Shown here piece after piece: positions 7,829-14,884 of a stretch of DNA of 18,884 nt. The position numbers were made by a program, and so were the translations under genes. The notes below the pieces were generated by a model. The model had not been told where the DNA came from. It did no database searches and saw only the letters and a program-made list of their open reading frames with translations. The stretch's first letter is position 1. Each line of letters opens with the position of its first letter. Source of the stretch: Lachnospiraceae bacterium UBA3645 (GTDB lineage: Bacteria; Bacillota; Clostridia; Lachnospirales; Lachnospiraceae); assembly GCA_002373555.1 (NCBI GenBank), contig DFKM01000044.1:1-18884 (forward strand), given 5' to 3'.

Positions 7829-8740
7829 TTGAAACCTAAAAAAACAAAAAACGGCGGGAATACTTCCCTGGTATTCCGGAACCGCATGTATGTTTTTCTG
7901 ATACCGGCACTTGCTTTCTTCCTGGTTCTCTGGATCTATCCGGTGCTGCAGCTTTTCTACTACAGTATCACGAACTTTAACGGGATCAATTATGATTTCG
8001 ATTTCGTCGGCCTGAAGAACTATCAGAAGATCTTTGAAAACGGAACGCTTGTCAATTCCATCCGCAATACGCTGCTTTATGCCTGTGTGACGGTGGTCTT
8101 AAGCAACCTGATCGGCCTTGCGGTCGCGATCGCACTGAATACGAAGATCCGTATGAAGGGATTCTTCCGGACCGCGTCCTATTTCCCGGCGCTGTTCTCC
8201 GCAATCGTCGTCGGATTTATCTGGTCCTATGTATATATGCCCACATCCGGTATGATCGCAAATCTGGTCACTCTGTTCGGGGGCAACGGCGCAGCCTTCA
8301 ACCCGCTGGGCAATTACCGCATCGCGCTGTTCGCCATCGCGATCGTGGAAGTCTGGAAGGGCTTCGGCTCTACGATGATCATCTATCTCGCCGGACTGCA
8401 GACCGTAGATGAAAGCGTCCTGGAAGCGGGACGGATCGACGGCTGCAATGAATGGCAGCTCACGAAGTTCGTCAAGCTCCCGATGATCGCGTCGACCATC
8501 ACCATCAACATCATCCTGTCGGTCATCAACGGCCTGAAAGCGTTCGACTACGCATTCATCATGACGAACGGCGGCCCCGGAAAATCGACCAAGACGCTGA
8601 TGTTCCAGATCTATGAGATCGCGTTTACGGATCAGAAGATGGGCCGCGCCAGCGCCTTCTCGGTGGTTTCCTTCTTCGTGATCATCGCGATTACGATCGT
8701 TATGCTGATCATCATGAATAAGAGGGAGGTGGAGCTGTAA
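7829..8740 (+). CDS. Sugar ABC transporter permease, MalF/UgpA type
   Basis: A 303-residue integral membrane subunit of a CUT1 importer. A short basic cytoplasmic tail (KPKKTKNGG) precedes about six transmembrane helices, the first at YVFLIPALAFFLVLWIYPVLQ. The EAA loop that docks the ATPase is visible as ESVLEAGRIDGCNEWQLTKF followed by VKLP, with the conserved glycine. I chose TTG 7829 because GGAGAGGAGAG (7814-7824) ends 4 nt before it; the in-frame GTG 7796 lies inside the intergenic hairpin and the ATG at 7886 has no ribosome binding site. Its stop overlaps the next start (TAATG). No ATPase gene is present, as usual for this class in Firmicutes, where a shared MsmK-like ATPase serves several transporters. 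Confidence 0.92.
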   Translation: MKPKKTKNGGNTSLVFRNRMYVFLIPALAFFLVLWIYPVLQLFYYSITNFNGINYDFDFVGLKNYQKIFENGTLVNSIRNTLLYACVTVVLSNLIGLAVAIALNTKIRMKGFFRTASYFPALFSAIVVGFIWSYVYMPTSGMIANLVTLFGGNGAAFNPLGNYRIALFAIAIVEVWKGFGSTMIIYLAGLQTVDESVLEAGRIDGCNEWQLTKFVKLPMIASTITINIILSVINGLKAFDYAFIMTNGGPGKSTKTLMFQIYEIAFTDQKMGRASAFSVVSFFVIIAITIVMLIIMNKREVEL

Positions 8741-9612
8741 TGGCATTGCCCGGAAAGAAAAAAGAAAAAGAGGCAGTCACCTACGCCAAAGTGACTTGGA
8801 AGATCGTGCTGCTTTATGTACTGATCACGGCTTTCTGTATCATTGTCATCGCGCCGCTGGTCATCGTATTCTCCAGTTCCCTCCGGAGACCGGAGAATCA
8901 GAATTCACCGCTGATGCTGTTCATTGAGTTCAGCGGCGCCAGCTATGTGCGGGCTTTCTCGCAGATGAACTATCCGATGGAACTCCTGAATTCGCTGATG
9001 ACGACCGGACTTGCGGTATTCTGCATCGTCGTGCTCGCGACCATGGCTGCCTATCCCATCGGGCGCATCAAATCCCGCATGGCAAGGTTCCTGTACTACT
9101 TCTTCATTTCGGGACTGATCATCCCTTCGCAGATGGTCATCGTGCCGATCGCGCAGACCTTCCACAGACTGGGCATTCCGAATACGCGTTTCACGCCGGT
9201 GCTGATGTTCATCACCTGTTCCCTGCCGTTCTCCGTATTCCTGTTCTCGGGGTTCATGAAGGGCGTGCCGGTGGAGGTCGAGGAAGCTGCCTATATCGAC
9301 GGCGCTTCTTTGTGGAAGCGGTTCTCGGCAGTGGTATTCCCGCTGCTGAAGCCGGCTACGGTATCGGTCATCATCACGCAGGGCATGTGGATCTGGAACG
9401 ATTACTTCTATCCGATGGTATTCATCTCCAGACAGAACCAGTATTCGCTGCCGGTGGGCATGCTGCAGTTCCTGGGTGACAAGGAGAATCCGGCCCAGTG
9501 GAATATCCTGTTCGCGGCGTGCGTACTGTGTGCGCTGCCGCTGATCGCGATCTTCATGATCCTGCAGAAGCAGTTCATCAACGGTATCGCGGCAGGCGCG
9601 GTAAAAGGATGA
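8740..9612 (+). CDS. Sugar ABC transporter permease, MalG/UgpE type
   Basis: A 290-residue second membrane subunit of the CUT1 importer. It has about six transmembrane helices, the first at WKIVLLYVLITAFCIIVIAP. The EAA motif reads VEVEEAAYIDGASLWKRF followed by FPLLKP, which couples to the ATPase. The C-terminus carries the family-typical LQKQFINGIAAGAVKG. The ATG shares one base with the upstream TAA (TAATG) and has GGGAGG just before it, so the permeases are translationally coupled and made in equal amounts. A 55-nt gap with a small hairpin (TCCGCC/GGCGGA, 9620-9634) separates it from the next gene. Confidence 0.93.
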   Translation: MALPGKKKEKEAVTYAKVTWKIVLLYVLITAFCIIVIAPLVIVFSSSLRRPENQNSPLMLFIEFSGASYVRAFSQMNYPMELLNSLMTTGLAVFCIVVLATMAAYPIGRIKSRMARFLYYFFISGLIIPSQMVIVPIAQTFHRLGIPNTRFTPVLMFITCSLPFSVFLFSGFMKGVPVEVEEAAYIDGASLWKRFSAVVFPLLKPATVSVIITQGMWIWNDYFYPMVFISRQNQYSLPVGMLQFLGDKENPAQWNILFAACVLCALPLIAIFMILQKQFINGIAAGAVKG

Positions 9613-9667
9613 CGATATATCCGCCCATGGCGGAGATTCGTACATAAGACGGGGGGGAGGAACGGTC

Positions 9668-10300
9668 ATGAACGGGAAATGGAAAGCGGGCAGCCTGCGG
9701 GACCGATGGTATTATTTCTGGATGTACTACTGGATCCCGGCGCTGCTGCTGATCGTTTTCTCGGTCCTGGCCGTTCACTTTATTACAGCTAAGATTCTCG
9801 CGAAGGAAACGATCCTGTCAGTCATTTACTGTGACAGCCATATGGAACAGGCCGGAGAGGAACTGGGACAGAAGTATCTGGAAGCTGCGGAGGCGGATCC
9901 GAAGCGGCAGGAGGCAGTGATCCTTACGGATCTGATGCTCTCGGCGGAGGATGCATCTGATTTTGCGACAGGCAGCCTGGCCAGGATCTATACTGAGATC
10001 GGCGACGGTACGCTGGATATCCTGGTGCTTGCCGAAGATGATTTCGCGCGGTTCGCGGACAGCGGGATCTTCCTGGATCCGGGAGAGTGCTGTCAGGGAG
10101 TGCCGGAAGCGTACCTGTATCGGGACAGCGGCGGAAACGCAGTCGGGATCAGTACATCCTGCCTGCCGCGGCTGGCATCATGGGGTGCATATCCGGAATG
10201 CGGCGGTGTGCTGGGGATCCTTTCCGCGGCACCGCACAAGGAAGCAGTGCGGGACTATTTAAACTATCTGATGACAAACGAAACGGAGGAAAGCAGATGA
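9668..10300 (+). CDS. Membrane-anchored protein with a binding-protein-like outer domain, function unknown
   Basis: A 210-residue protein with one clear transmembrane helix (about 22-43, YWIPALLLIVFSVLAVHFIT) after a basic N-terminus, so about 165 residues should face the cell exterior. I recognise no named family. The stretch GDGTLDILVLAEDDFARFADSG (113-134) and the end VLGILSAAPHKEAVRDYLNYL resemble the hinge-lobe and C-terminal patterns of solute-binding proteins, but the domain is less than half their size. It might therefore be a miniature or degenerate relative; this is inference. A very strong GGGGGGGAGG precedes ATG 9668 by 5-7 nt. Its stop overlaps the YesL start (ATGA). Its place between permeases and YesL suggests an accessory role in transport or sensing. 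Confidence 0.75.
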   Translation: MNGKWKAGSLRDRWYYFWMYYWIPALLLIVFSVLAVHFITAKILAKETILSVIYCDSHMEQAGEELGQKYLEAAEADPKRQEAVILTDLMLSAEDASDFATGSLARIYTEIGDGTLDILVLAEDDFARFADSGIFLDPGECCQGVPEAYLYRDSGGNAVGISTSCLPRLASWGAYPECGGVLGILSAAPHKEAVRDYLNYLMTNETEESR

Positions 10301-10905
10301 GCGGAATATTTTCACAGGAAGGGAAACTGTCTTTGATCCTCGGCCGCGTCGGGGACCTGATCCTGCTGAATCTTCTGACGATCCTGTGCAGCATTCCCGT
10401 GGTCACCTTCGGGGCTGCCGTCAGTGCCCTTTATTATTGTGTGCTGAAGATACAGCAGGGGGAGGAAGGCAGTCTCGGCAGGATGTACTTCAGCGCGTTC
10501 CGTGATAATCTCCAAAAATCTTCCGTGATCGGTATCGCCGGTCTTGTCTGCGCCGGCCTGATCTGGCTGGATCTCAGGCTCTTTGCCGGATATACAGTCC
10601 AAGCGGCTGCAGTATACCGCGGTATCCTGCTCGTGCTTCTGGCTTTGGTGATCCTGTTCACCCTGTTCTGTCTGGTGACAGCGGGATGGTTCGAGAATAC
10701 GCTGCGGAATACCGTGAAGAACGGCGTCCTGTTCTGCCTGATCCATCCGCTGATGTCGCTGGCTGTCGGGGCGCTGACGATCGCACCGGTGTTTCTGGTA
10801 ATGCTGTCTTTCCGGCTGCTGTTTATTGTATTCCTGCTTGGGATCGCGGGGCCGGCTTATCTGAACGGCCTGTACTTCCGGAAGTTGTTTGCGAATGTCG
10901 CATGA
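10297..10905 (+). CDS. YesL family membrane protein (DUF624)
   Basis: A 202-residue membrane protein with about five helices, beginning MSGIFSQEGKLSLILGRVGDLILLNLLTI. That opening, the following SIPVVTFGAAVSALYY segment and the overall size are typical of YesL/DUF624 proteins, which accompany YesM/YesN two-component pairs and CUT1 transporters in Bacillus and Clostridia. The biochemical role is not known. ATG 10297 overlaps the upstream stop by ATGA and has GGAGG 8 nt before it; the frame is open further upstream but only as a shadow of the previous gene. It completes a Yes-type gene set here: kinase, regulator, binding protein, permeases and YesL. Confidence 0.88.
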   Translation: MSGIFSQEGKLSLILGRVGDLILLNLLTILCSIPVVTFGAAVSALYYCVLKIQQGEEGSLGRMYFSAFRDNLQKSSVIGIAGLVCAGLIWLDLRLFAGYTVQAAAVYRGILLVLLALVILFTLFCLVTAGWFENTLRNTVKNGVLFCLIHPLMSLAVGALTIAPVFLVMLSFRLLFIVFLLGIAGPAYLNGLYFRKLFANVA

Positions 10906-10937
10906 CCTTCCCGCTGCTTTGATGAAGGAGATTGGAA

Positions 10938-12485
10938 TTGATAGATCAGAAATTCATACCGAAAAACGATGCATCTCTGTTACGGAAAGCGCAGGCTCTG
11001 AAACCTGTGCTTTTTCATGAGACCGTAAGACCGTGCAGGATCTTCCGGCTGACGGAAAACGGATGTCCGGATCCGGACGCCGTATTGCCGGCCGGCTCCC
11101 CGGCAATCCCGCTGAAAGCCGGAGAGGGGCTCTGTTTCGATTTTGGCAACCATCATGTCGGTCATATAAAGATCCGGTTCGGCAGCACGGGCAGTCATCC
11201 GGACGCGCCGGCGCTGATAAAGCTCCGGTTTGCCGAACGGCAGGAAGAGCTTATGGAGGACACTGCAGGATATAACGGGTGGATCTCAAAAAGCTGGATC
11301 CAGGAGGAAACTGTGCATGTCGATCTGATCCCGGGAACAGAGGTCCTGAAGAGACGATACGCGTTCCGGTATGTTGCAGTCAGCGTCGAAGCGGTTTCGA
11401 AGAAGTATGATCTGGTGATCGAAGAGGTGGAATGTGACAGCATCACTTCTGCAGAGGATGGCCGGCTGCCTGCGTATGCCCCGGCGGATCCGCAGCTGCG
11501 GGAGATCTACCGGATCTGCCTGCGAACGCTCCGCGGCTGTATGCAGGATGTGTTCGAGGACGGCCCGAAGAGAGACCGGCGCCTGTGGATGGGGGATCTG
11601 CGTCTGCAGGCACTGGCAAATTACGCGGCATTCCGGAATAACGATCTGGTAAAACGCTGCCTCTATCTGTTTGCCGGGAGCCGGCAGCCGGACGGGAAGC
11701 TGTCAGCCTGCGTCTTTCATGAGCCGGTCCCGGAAGCGGACGACACATGTATGTTCGATTATATGCTGCTTTTTGTACCGGCTTTGTATGAATACTGGAA
11801 GGAGACCGGTGACCGGGAAGCATTGGAGGATCTGTATGAGACTGCGCAGCTGCAGATCGATCTCGCCGCTGCCTTTCTCCGGGAGGACGGGACTGTCTGT
11901 ACGGAACTGACTCCGCATGTGTTCATCGATTGGGCGGAAGGCCTGAAGAAGGAAGCCGCTGCCCTGGCAGTGTTGATCTACTGTATGCGGTATGCCGCGG
12001 CGCTGGCGGCGGAAACCGGCGATCTGGAAAGAGAATCATTGCTGCGGAAAAAGATCGAAATACTGAAGCAGGCGGCGCTGCGGACGTACTATGATCCGGA
12101 GAGGAAATGCTTCACGGATGACGGACAGGCTGCGCTTGCCCTGCAGGTGTGGATGGTGCTGGCAGGCGTTGTGTCCGGTACGGAGGCCGCGGCGCTTCTG
12201 GCGCGCAGAGAAGCATTCGAGAGGGAATGTGCGATGATGACGCCGTATATGCATCATTATTATGTGATGGCGCTTCTTTCCTGTGGGATGAGGGAAGCGG
12301 CACTCGCACATATCCGAAGCTATTGGGGCAGCATGGCCGCTGCGGGCGCGGATACCTGTCCGGAGATCTGGGTACAGGATGATCCGGACGCTTCTCCGTA
12401 TAAAGGAAAGGCAGTCAACAGCTATTGTCACGCATGGAGCTGCACGCCGGCGATGCTGCTGCCGGCATATTTTCCCGCGTTATAA
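10938..12485 (+). CDS. Compact GH78-like (alpha-L-rhamnosidase-related) glycosidase
   Basis: A 515-residue protein of the six-hairpin glycosidase type. A beta-rich N-terminal part (about 1-170) precedes an alpha/alpha toroid (about 175-500). The motif EDGPKRDRRLWMGDLRLQAL (207-226) corresponds to the GH78 signature around the catalytic acids, with D208 and D220 kept. In characterised GH78 enzymes the general-acid Glu follows RD; here R214 occupies that place. Usual GH78 enzymes are longer and have extra beta-domains, so this is a reduced form. No signal peptide is seen, so it should act inside the cell on imported sugar. The start is TTG 10938, seven bases after AAGGAG (10925-10930); TTG 10932 is too close to the site. 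It is the last gene before a strong terminator. Activity on rhamnosides is inferred, and another alpha-glycoside is possible. Confidence 0.75.
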   Translation: MIDQKFIPKNDASLLRKAQALKPVLFHETVRPCRIFRLTENGCPDPDAVLPAGSPAIPLKAGEGLCFDFGNHHVGHIKIRFGSTGSHPDAPALIKLRFAERQEELMEDTAGYNGWISKSWIQEETVHVDLIPGTEVLKRRYAFRYVAVSVEAVSKKYDLVIEEVECDSITSAEDGRLPAYAPADPQLREIYRICLRTLRGCMQDVFEDGPKRDRRLWMGDLRLQALANYAAFRNNDLVKRCLYLFAGSRQPDGKLSACVFHEPVPEADDTCMFDYMLLFVPALYEYWKETGDREALEDLYETAQLQIDLAAAFLREDGTVCTELTPHVFIDWAEGLKKEAAALAVLIYCMRYAAALAAETGDLERESLLRKKIEILKQAALRTYYDPERKCFTDDGQAALALQVWMVLAGVVSGTEAAALLARREAFERECAMMTPYMHHYYVMALLSCGMREAALAHIRSYWGSMAAAGADTCPEIWVQDDPDASPYKGKAVNSYCHAWSCTPAMLLPAYFPAL

Positions 12486-12491
12486 GAAATA

Positions 12492-12544
12492 CCCCCGCCT
12501 TGCCAAATCAGCCTTTTGGTGCTAGATTATAGGGCGGGGGTTTT
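12492..12544 (+). terminator. Terminator of the sugar operon
   Basis: CCCCCGCC (12492-12499) pairs with GGCGGGGG (12533-12540), followed by TTTT. The loop holds an inner CCAAA/TTTGG hairpin. It ends the ABC-GH78-like operon. The 3' arm is also the only Shine-Dalgarno-like run before the next gene, which starts at 12549. Confidence 0.82.
12500..12528 (+). promoter_or_regulatory. Candidate promoter of the CPBP gene, inside the terminator loop
   Basis: TTGCCA (12500-12505), a 17-bp spacer and TAGATT (12523-12528) lie between the two arms of the terminator. Transcription would start near 12535, so the transcript would lack the C-rich arm and its G-rich ribosome-binding run would be free. The -10 matches consensus at only four of six bases. 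Confidence 0.4.
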
Positions 12545-12548
12545 ATCT

Positions 12549-13442
12549 ATGAACGCTAACGATTACGGCCGCCGCGCATGGCGGCTTCTTTATCCGATAC
12601 TGATTTATTTCGCAGTTTATTATGTGATCTATGTCTGCGGCGGCATCATCGGGATGACGGTGTCGTTCCTTGACATGGAACGCACGGGCGTGAATCCGGA
12701 TGTCTATGTGCTGATCGAACGCACCTACCAGGCGGTCGGAAGCTATTCCCTGCCGATGTCGCTTGGCGCGGCAGTCATCGTGATCCCGATCTTTGTACTG
12801 CTCATCCGTTCGGACAGGAAAGCGGTTGCAGCGCCTGCCCATTATGAGGCTGTGCCGGCACCGTTTTACATCCTCTGCGGACTTCTCGGCGCAGCGGCCT
12901 GCCTGGCCATCAACGGTCTGCTGATGATCAGCCGGCTGACGACTCTGCTGGCCCCCGAACTGGAGCAGGTCGGGAACAGTCTGTATCAGGGACAGTATTT
13001 CCTGGAGATCCTGGTGACCGGGATCGTCATGCCGATCGTCGAGGAACTGCTTTTCCGCGGCCTCATCCAGAACCGGCTCAGGGAATATCTGAAGCCCGGG
13101 CATGCGATCGTGCTTTCCGCCGTCTTCTTCGGCTTCTATCACGGCAATACGCTGCAGGTGATCTATGCGCTTCTGATCGGCCTGCTGCTGGGTTATGTGT
13201 ATGAAAAGTTCCACAATCTTGCCGCGCCGGTCGCGCTGCACTGCTTCGCGAATATCGTGTCCGTGGTCGGCTCGGAAACACCGCTGCTCGACCGGATCTT
13301 TTCGCAGGAAAATGAGATCGCTCTGATGCTTACGACCGGCATCTGCTGCGCAGCGGTGCTCCTGTTCATCTATCTTGTGAATGAGAAAGTCAATCCTTCC
13401 CAGGTGCGAAACGTACAGGAAGAAAACCGGGAATCGCTTTGA
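12549..13442 (+). CDS. CPBP family intramembrane metalloprotease
   Basis: A 297-residue membrane protein of the CPBP/Abi (CAAX-protease-like) family with about seven or eight helices. The family's three motifs are present in order: EELLFR (165-170), FFGFYH with H199, and HCFAN with H231 and N235; the glutamates and histidines are expected to bind the catalytic zinc. Relatives act on prenylated or signal-type peptides or in bacteriocin self-protection; the substrate here is unknown. ATG 12549 follows a GGGCGGGGG run by 8 nt, although that run is also the 3' arm of the preceding terminator. The last 53 bases overlap the end of the convergent lipid kinase gene. An 8-bp hairpin (13451-13473) lies just past the stop, within that gene. 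Confidence 0.9.
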   Translation: MNANDYGRRAWRLLYPILIYFAVYYVIYVCGGIIGMTVSFLDMERTGVNPDVYVLIERTYQAVGSYSLPMSLGAAVIVIPIFVLLIRSDRKAVAAPAHYEAVPAPFYILCGLLGAAACLAINGLLMISRLTTLLAPELEQVGNSLYQGQYFLEILVTGIVMPIVEELLFRGLIQNRLREYLKPGHAIVLSAVFFGFYHGNTLQVIYALLIGLLLGYVYEKFHNLAAPVALHCFANIVSVVGSETPLLDRIFSQENEIALMLTTGICCAAVLLFIYLVNEKVNPSQVRNVQEENRESL

Positions 13443-14292
13443 CTTTGAAGGAGGTCACGTTCCGTGTGACCTCGCCGTCCGTGTGGAAGGCGAGCGCTGT
13501 ATCCACCGTGATCTTTGCCGCACGGCAGCGGTAAGTGTGCACCCAGGGCAGCTTCACATGCAGTTTGAAGAGGCTGGCCGCCAGCGTCAGGAAGAAAAGG
13601 AATCTGTTCGCAGCGGTCACGGCGGTGATATCGATCTTTCCGTCGCAGGGATCCGCATCCGGCGCGAATGCAAATCCGCCGCCCTCGTACGGCAGGCAGT
13701 GACAGGAAAGAAATGCAAGATTCTTAAGACGTATTCTTTGATCGGGAAGAGTCAGCCATGCGTTGGCTCTTTTGTACGTAAAGATGCCTTTGATCCCGTT
13801 CAGGATATAAGCGATGGTGCCGAGGCCATACGGGCTCAGGCGCTTTTTGAGACGGCCGGCATTGATCATGTGACAGACGGCGGCGTCATAGCCGATGCCG
13901 CAGCTGACCGTGAATTTCTTCGGGGCGTATCCTGCGGGCTGTGCGATGCCGGTATCGAGGCGTCTTACGGAACTGCCGGGTCCGTATGCTGACAGGACGT
14001 ATTCCGCGCCTTTCCGGATGCCGGTCCCCCGGGCAAAATCGTTGCCGGAGCCGGAGGGCATCAGGAGGATGGGCGCCGGGAAATCCTTCGGGATCATATT
14101 GACGAAACGGTTGATGCTGCCGTCCCCGCCGATGAGGATGACGGAATCATCCGCTGTCAGACCGGACAGATCTGCCGGGGTATCCGCATGCAGGATGCTG
14201 TACGGCGTTCCGGAAGCAGAAAGAAGCGATTTCAGTTCGGCGGCGCTTTCGGCACCGTGGCCGGAGTTTGGATTGTAGATAATGTAAAGCAT
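13390..14292 (-). CDS. Diacylglycerol kinase catalytic-domain lipid kinase (DagK/YegS-like)
   Basis: A 300-residue soluble kinase expected to phosphorylate diacylglycerol or a related membrane lipid with ATP. The N-terminal nucleotide-binding part shows NPNSG (7-11), the GGDGS loop (55-59, usually GGDGT) and PSGSGNDFARG (79-89). The remainder is the beta-sandwich substrate domain with SCGIGYDAAVCH and a late DGK-type DADPCDGKIDI motif. Length is normal for the family. The start ATG (14292) has GGAG about 10 nt upstream within a GGAGCGCTCC palindrome. An extended -10 promoter lies at 14334-14324. Its 3' end overlaps the CPBP gene by 53 bp in tail-to-tail orientation. Bacterial members recycle diacylglycerol from lipoteichoic acid synthesis; that role is possible here. 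Confidence 0.92.
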   Translation of the reverse strand: MLYIIYNPNSGHGAESAAELKSLLSASGTPYSILHADTPADLSGLTADDSVILIGGDGSINRFVNMIPKDFPAPILLMPSGSGNDFARGTGIRKGAEYVLSAYGPGSSVRRLDTGIAQPAGYAPKKFTVSCGIGYDAAVCHMINAGRLKKRLSPYGLGTIAYILNGIKGIFTYKRANAWLTLPDQRIRLKNLAFLSCHCLPYEGGGFAFAPDADPCDGKIDITAVTAANRFLFFLTLAASLFKLHVKLPWVHTYRCRAAKITVDTALAFHTDGEVTRNVTSFKVKAIPGFLPVRFAPGKD

Positions 14293-14323
14293 GATGGAGC
14301 GCTCCGTGTGTTAGGATAGCATT

Positions 14324-14352
14324 AGTATACCACACGGATGTATGGAAGATAA
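14324..14352 (-). promoter_or_regulatory. Promoter of the lipid kinase gene
   Basis: On the minus strand TGTGGTATACT (14334-14324) is an extended -10. At 17 bp spacing the -35 position (14352-14347) reads TTATCT. Transcription would begin close to 14317, giving a leader of about 25 nt. Confidence 0.55.
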
Positions 14353-14399
14353 GATTTCTTTTGCTGTCAATATATTGAAAGATGCAGCGGGAGAGAAAA

Positions 14400-14715
14400 G
14401 TCTGCGGGCGTGCATAGAGAAGTGTGCAGAGCAAGTTTAAAGTCTTAGGCTGTGCACAAAGACACTTGAAAATGAAATTAAGGTCTTGGGCTGTGCACAA
14501 AGACACTTGAAAATGAAATTAAGGTCTTGGGCTGTGCACAAAAACACCTGAAAATGAAATTAAGGTCTTGGGCTGTGCGCAGAGAAACTTGAAAATGAAA
14601 TTAAGGTCTTGGGCTGTGCACAAAGACACTTGAAAATGAATTTATGGTCTGAAGTTGTGCACAGAGAAGTACACAAAGCAAGTTTATGGTCTTTGGTCTG
14701 TGCATGAATGGCATG
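14400..14715. repeat. 41/42-bp tandem repeat array, two unit types (B-A5-B plus partial)
   Basis: Units begin with GTCT at 14400, 14442, 14483, 14524, 14565, 14606, 14647 and 14689. The five central A units are 41 bp each; they start GTCTTGGGCTGTGCACAAAG and continue with CACTTGAAAATGAAATTAAG. The first (14400) and seventh (14647) are 42-bp B units that share AGAGAAGT and GCAAGTTTA instead. A partial unit closes the array. Most units hold the TGTGCACA palindrome or a near match. An A unit is 39% GC by direct count, well below the nearby genes. Because 41 is not a multiple of three and frames are broken, it is not coding. Function unknown. Confidence 0.95.
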
Positions 14716-14884
14716 TCAGTTTCCAATTAGGTCCATTTTTCATGAATAATTGCCGGTTTTTTAGCTCTTACGGAAAAAGAGCAGGACCATAAAAAGTCCG
14801 TAGAAGCTCATGAAGCACATTTGAGACCATAATAATTCTATATCGAATATACTTGCACCAATCGGATAAGAAAATGCCTCAAAA

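Noticed and set aside
9620..9634. Small hairpin TCCGCC/GGCGGA between the second permease and the membrane-anchored protein gene, as a terminator
   Set aside because: Only 6 bp with a 3-nt loop and no T-tract; it may be chance in GC-rich sequence.
10087..10296. An N-terminal extension of YesL by 70 codons
   Set aside because: The extension is a shadow of the preceding gene; ATG 10297 has GGAGG and the usual YesL N-terminus.
12516..12548. TTG 12516 as start of the CPBP gene
   Set aside because: It sits in the terminator loop without a ribosome site and would add residues with no family counterpart.
14147..14506. A 119-codon minus-strand frame across the repeats and the lipid kinase start
   Set aside because: It runs across the lipid kinase promoter and into repeat units whose 41-nt period breaks any frame; no ribosome site.
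14400..14715. CRISPR array
   Set aside because: The whole 41/42-bp unit is repeated, with no unique spacers of constant length between conserved repeats, and no cas gene is nearby.
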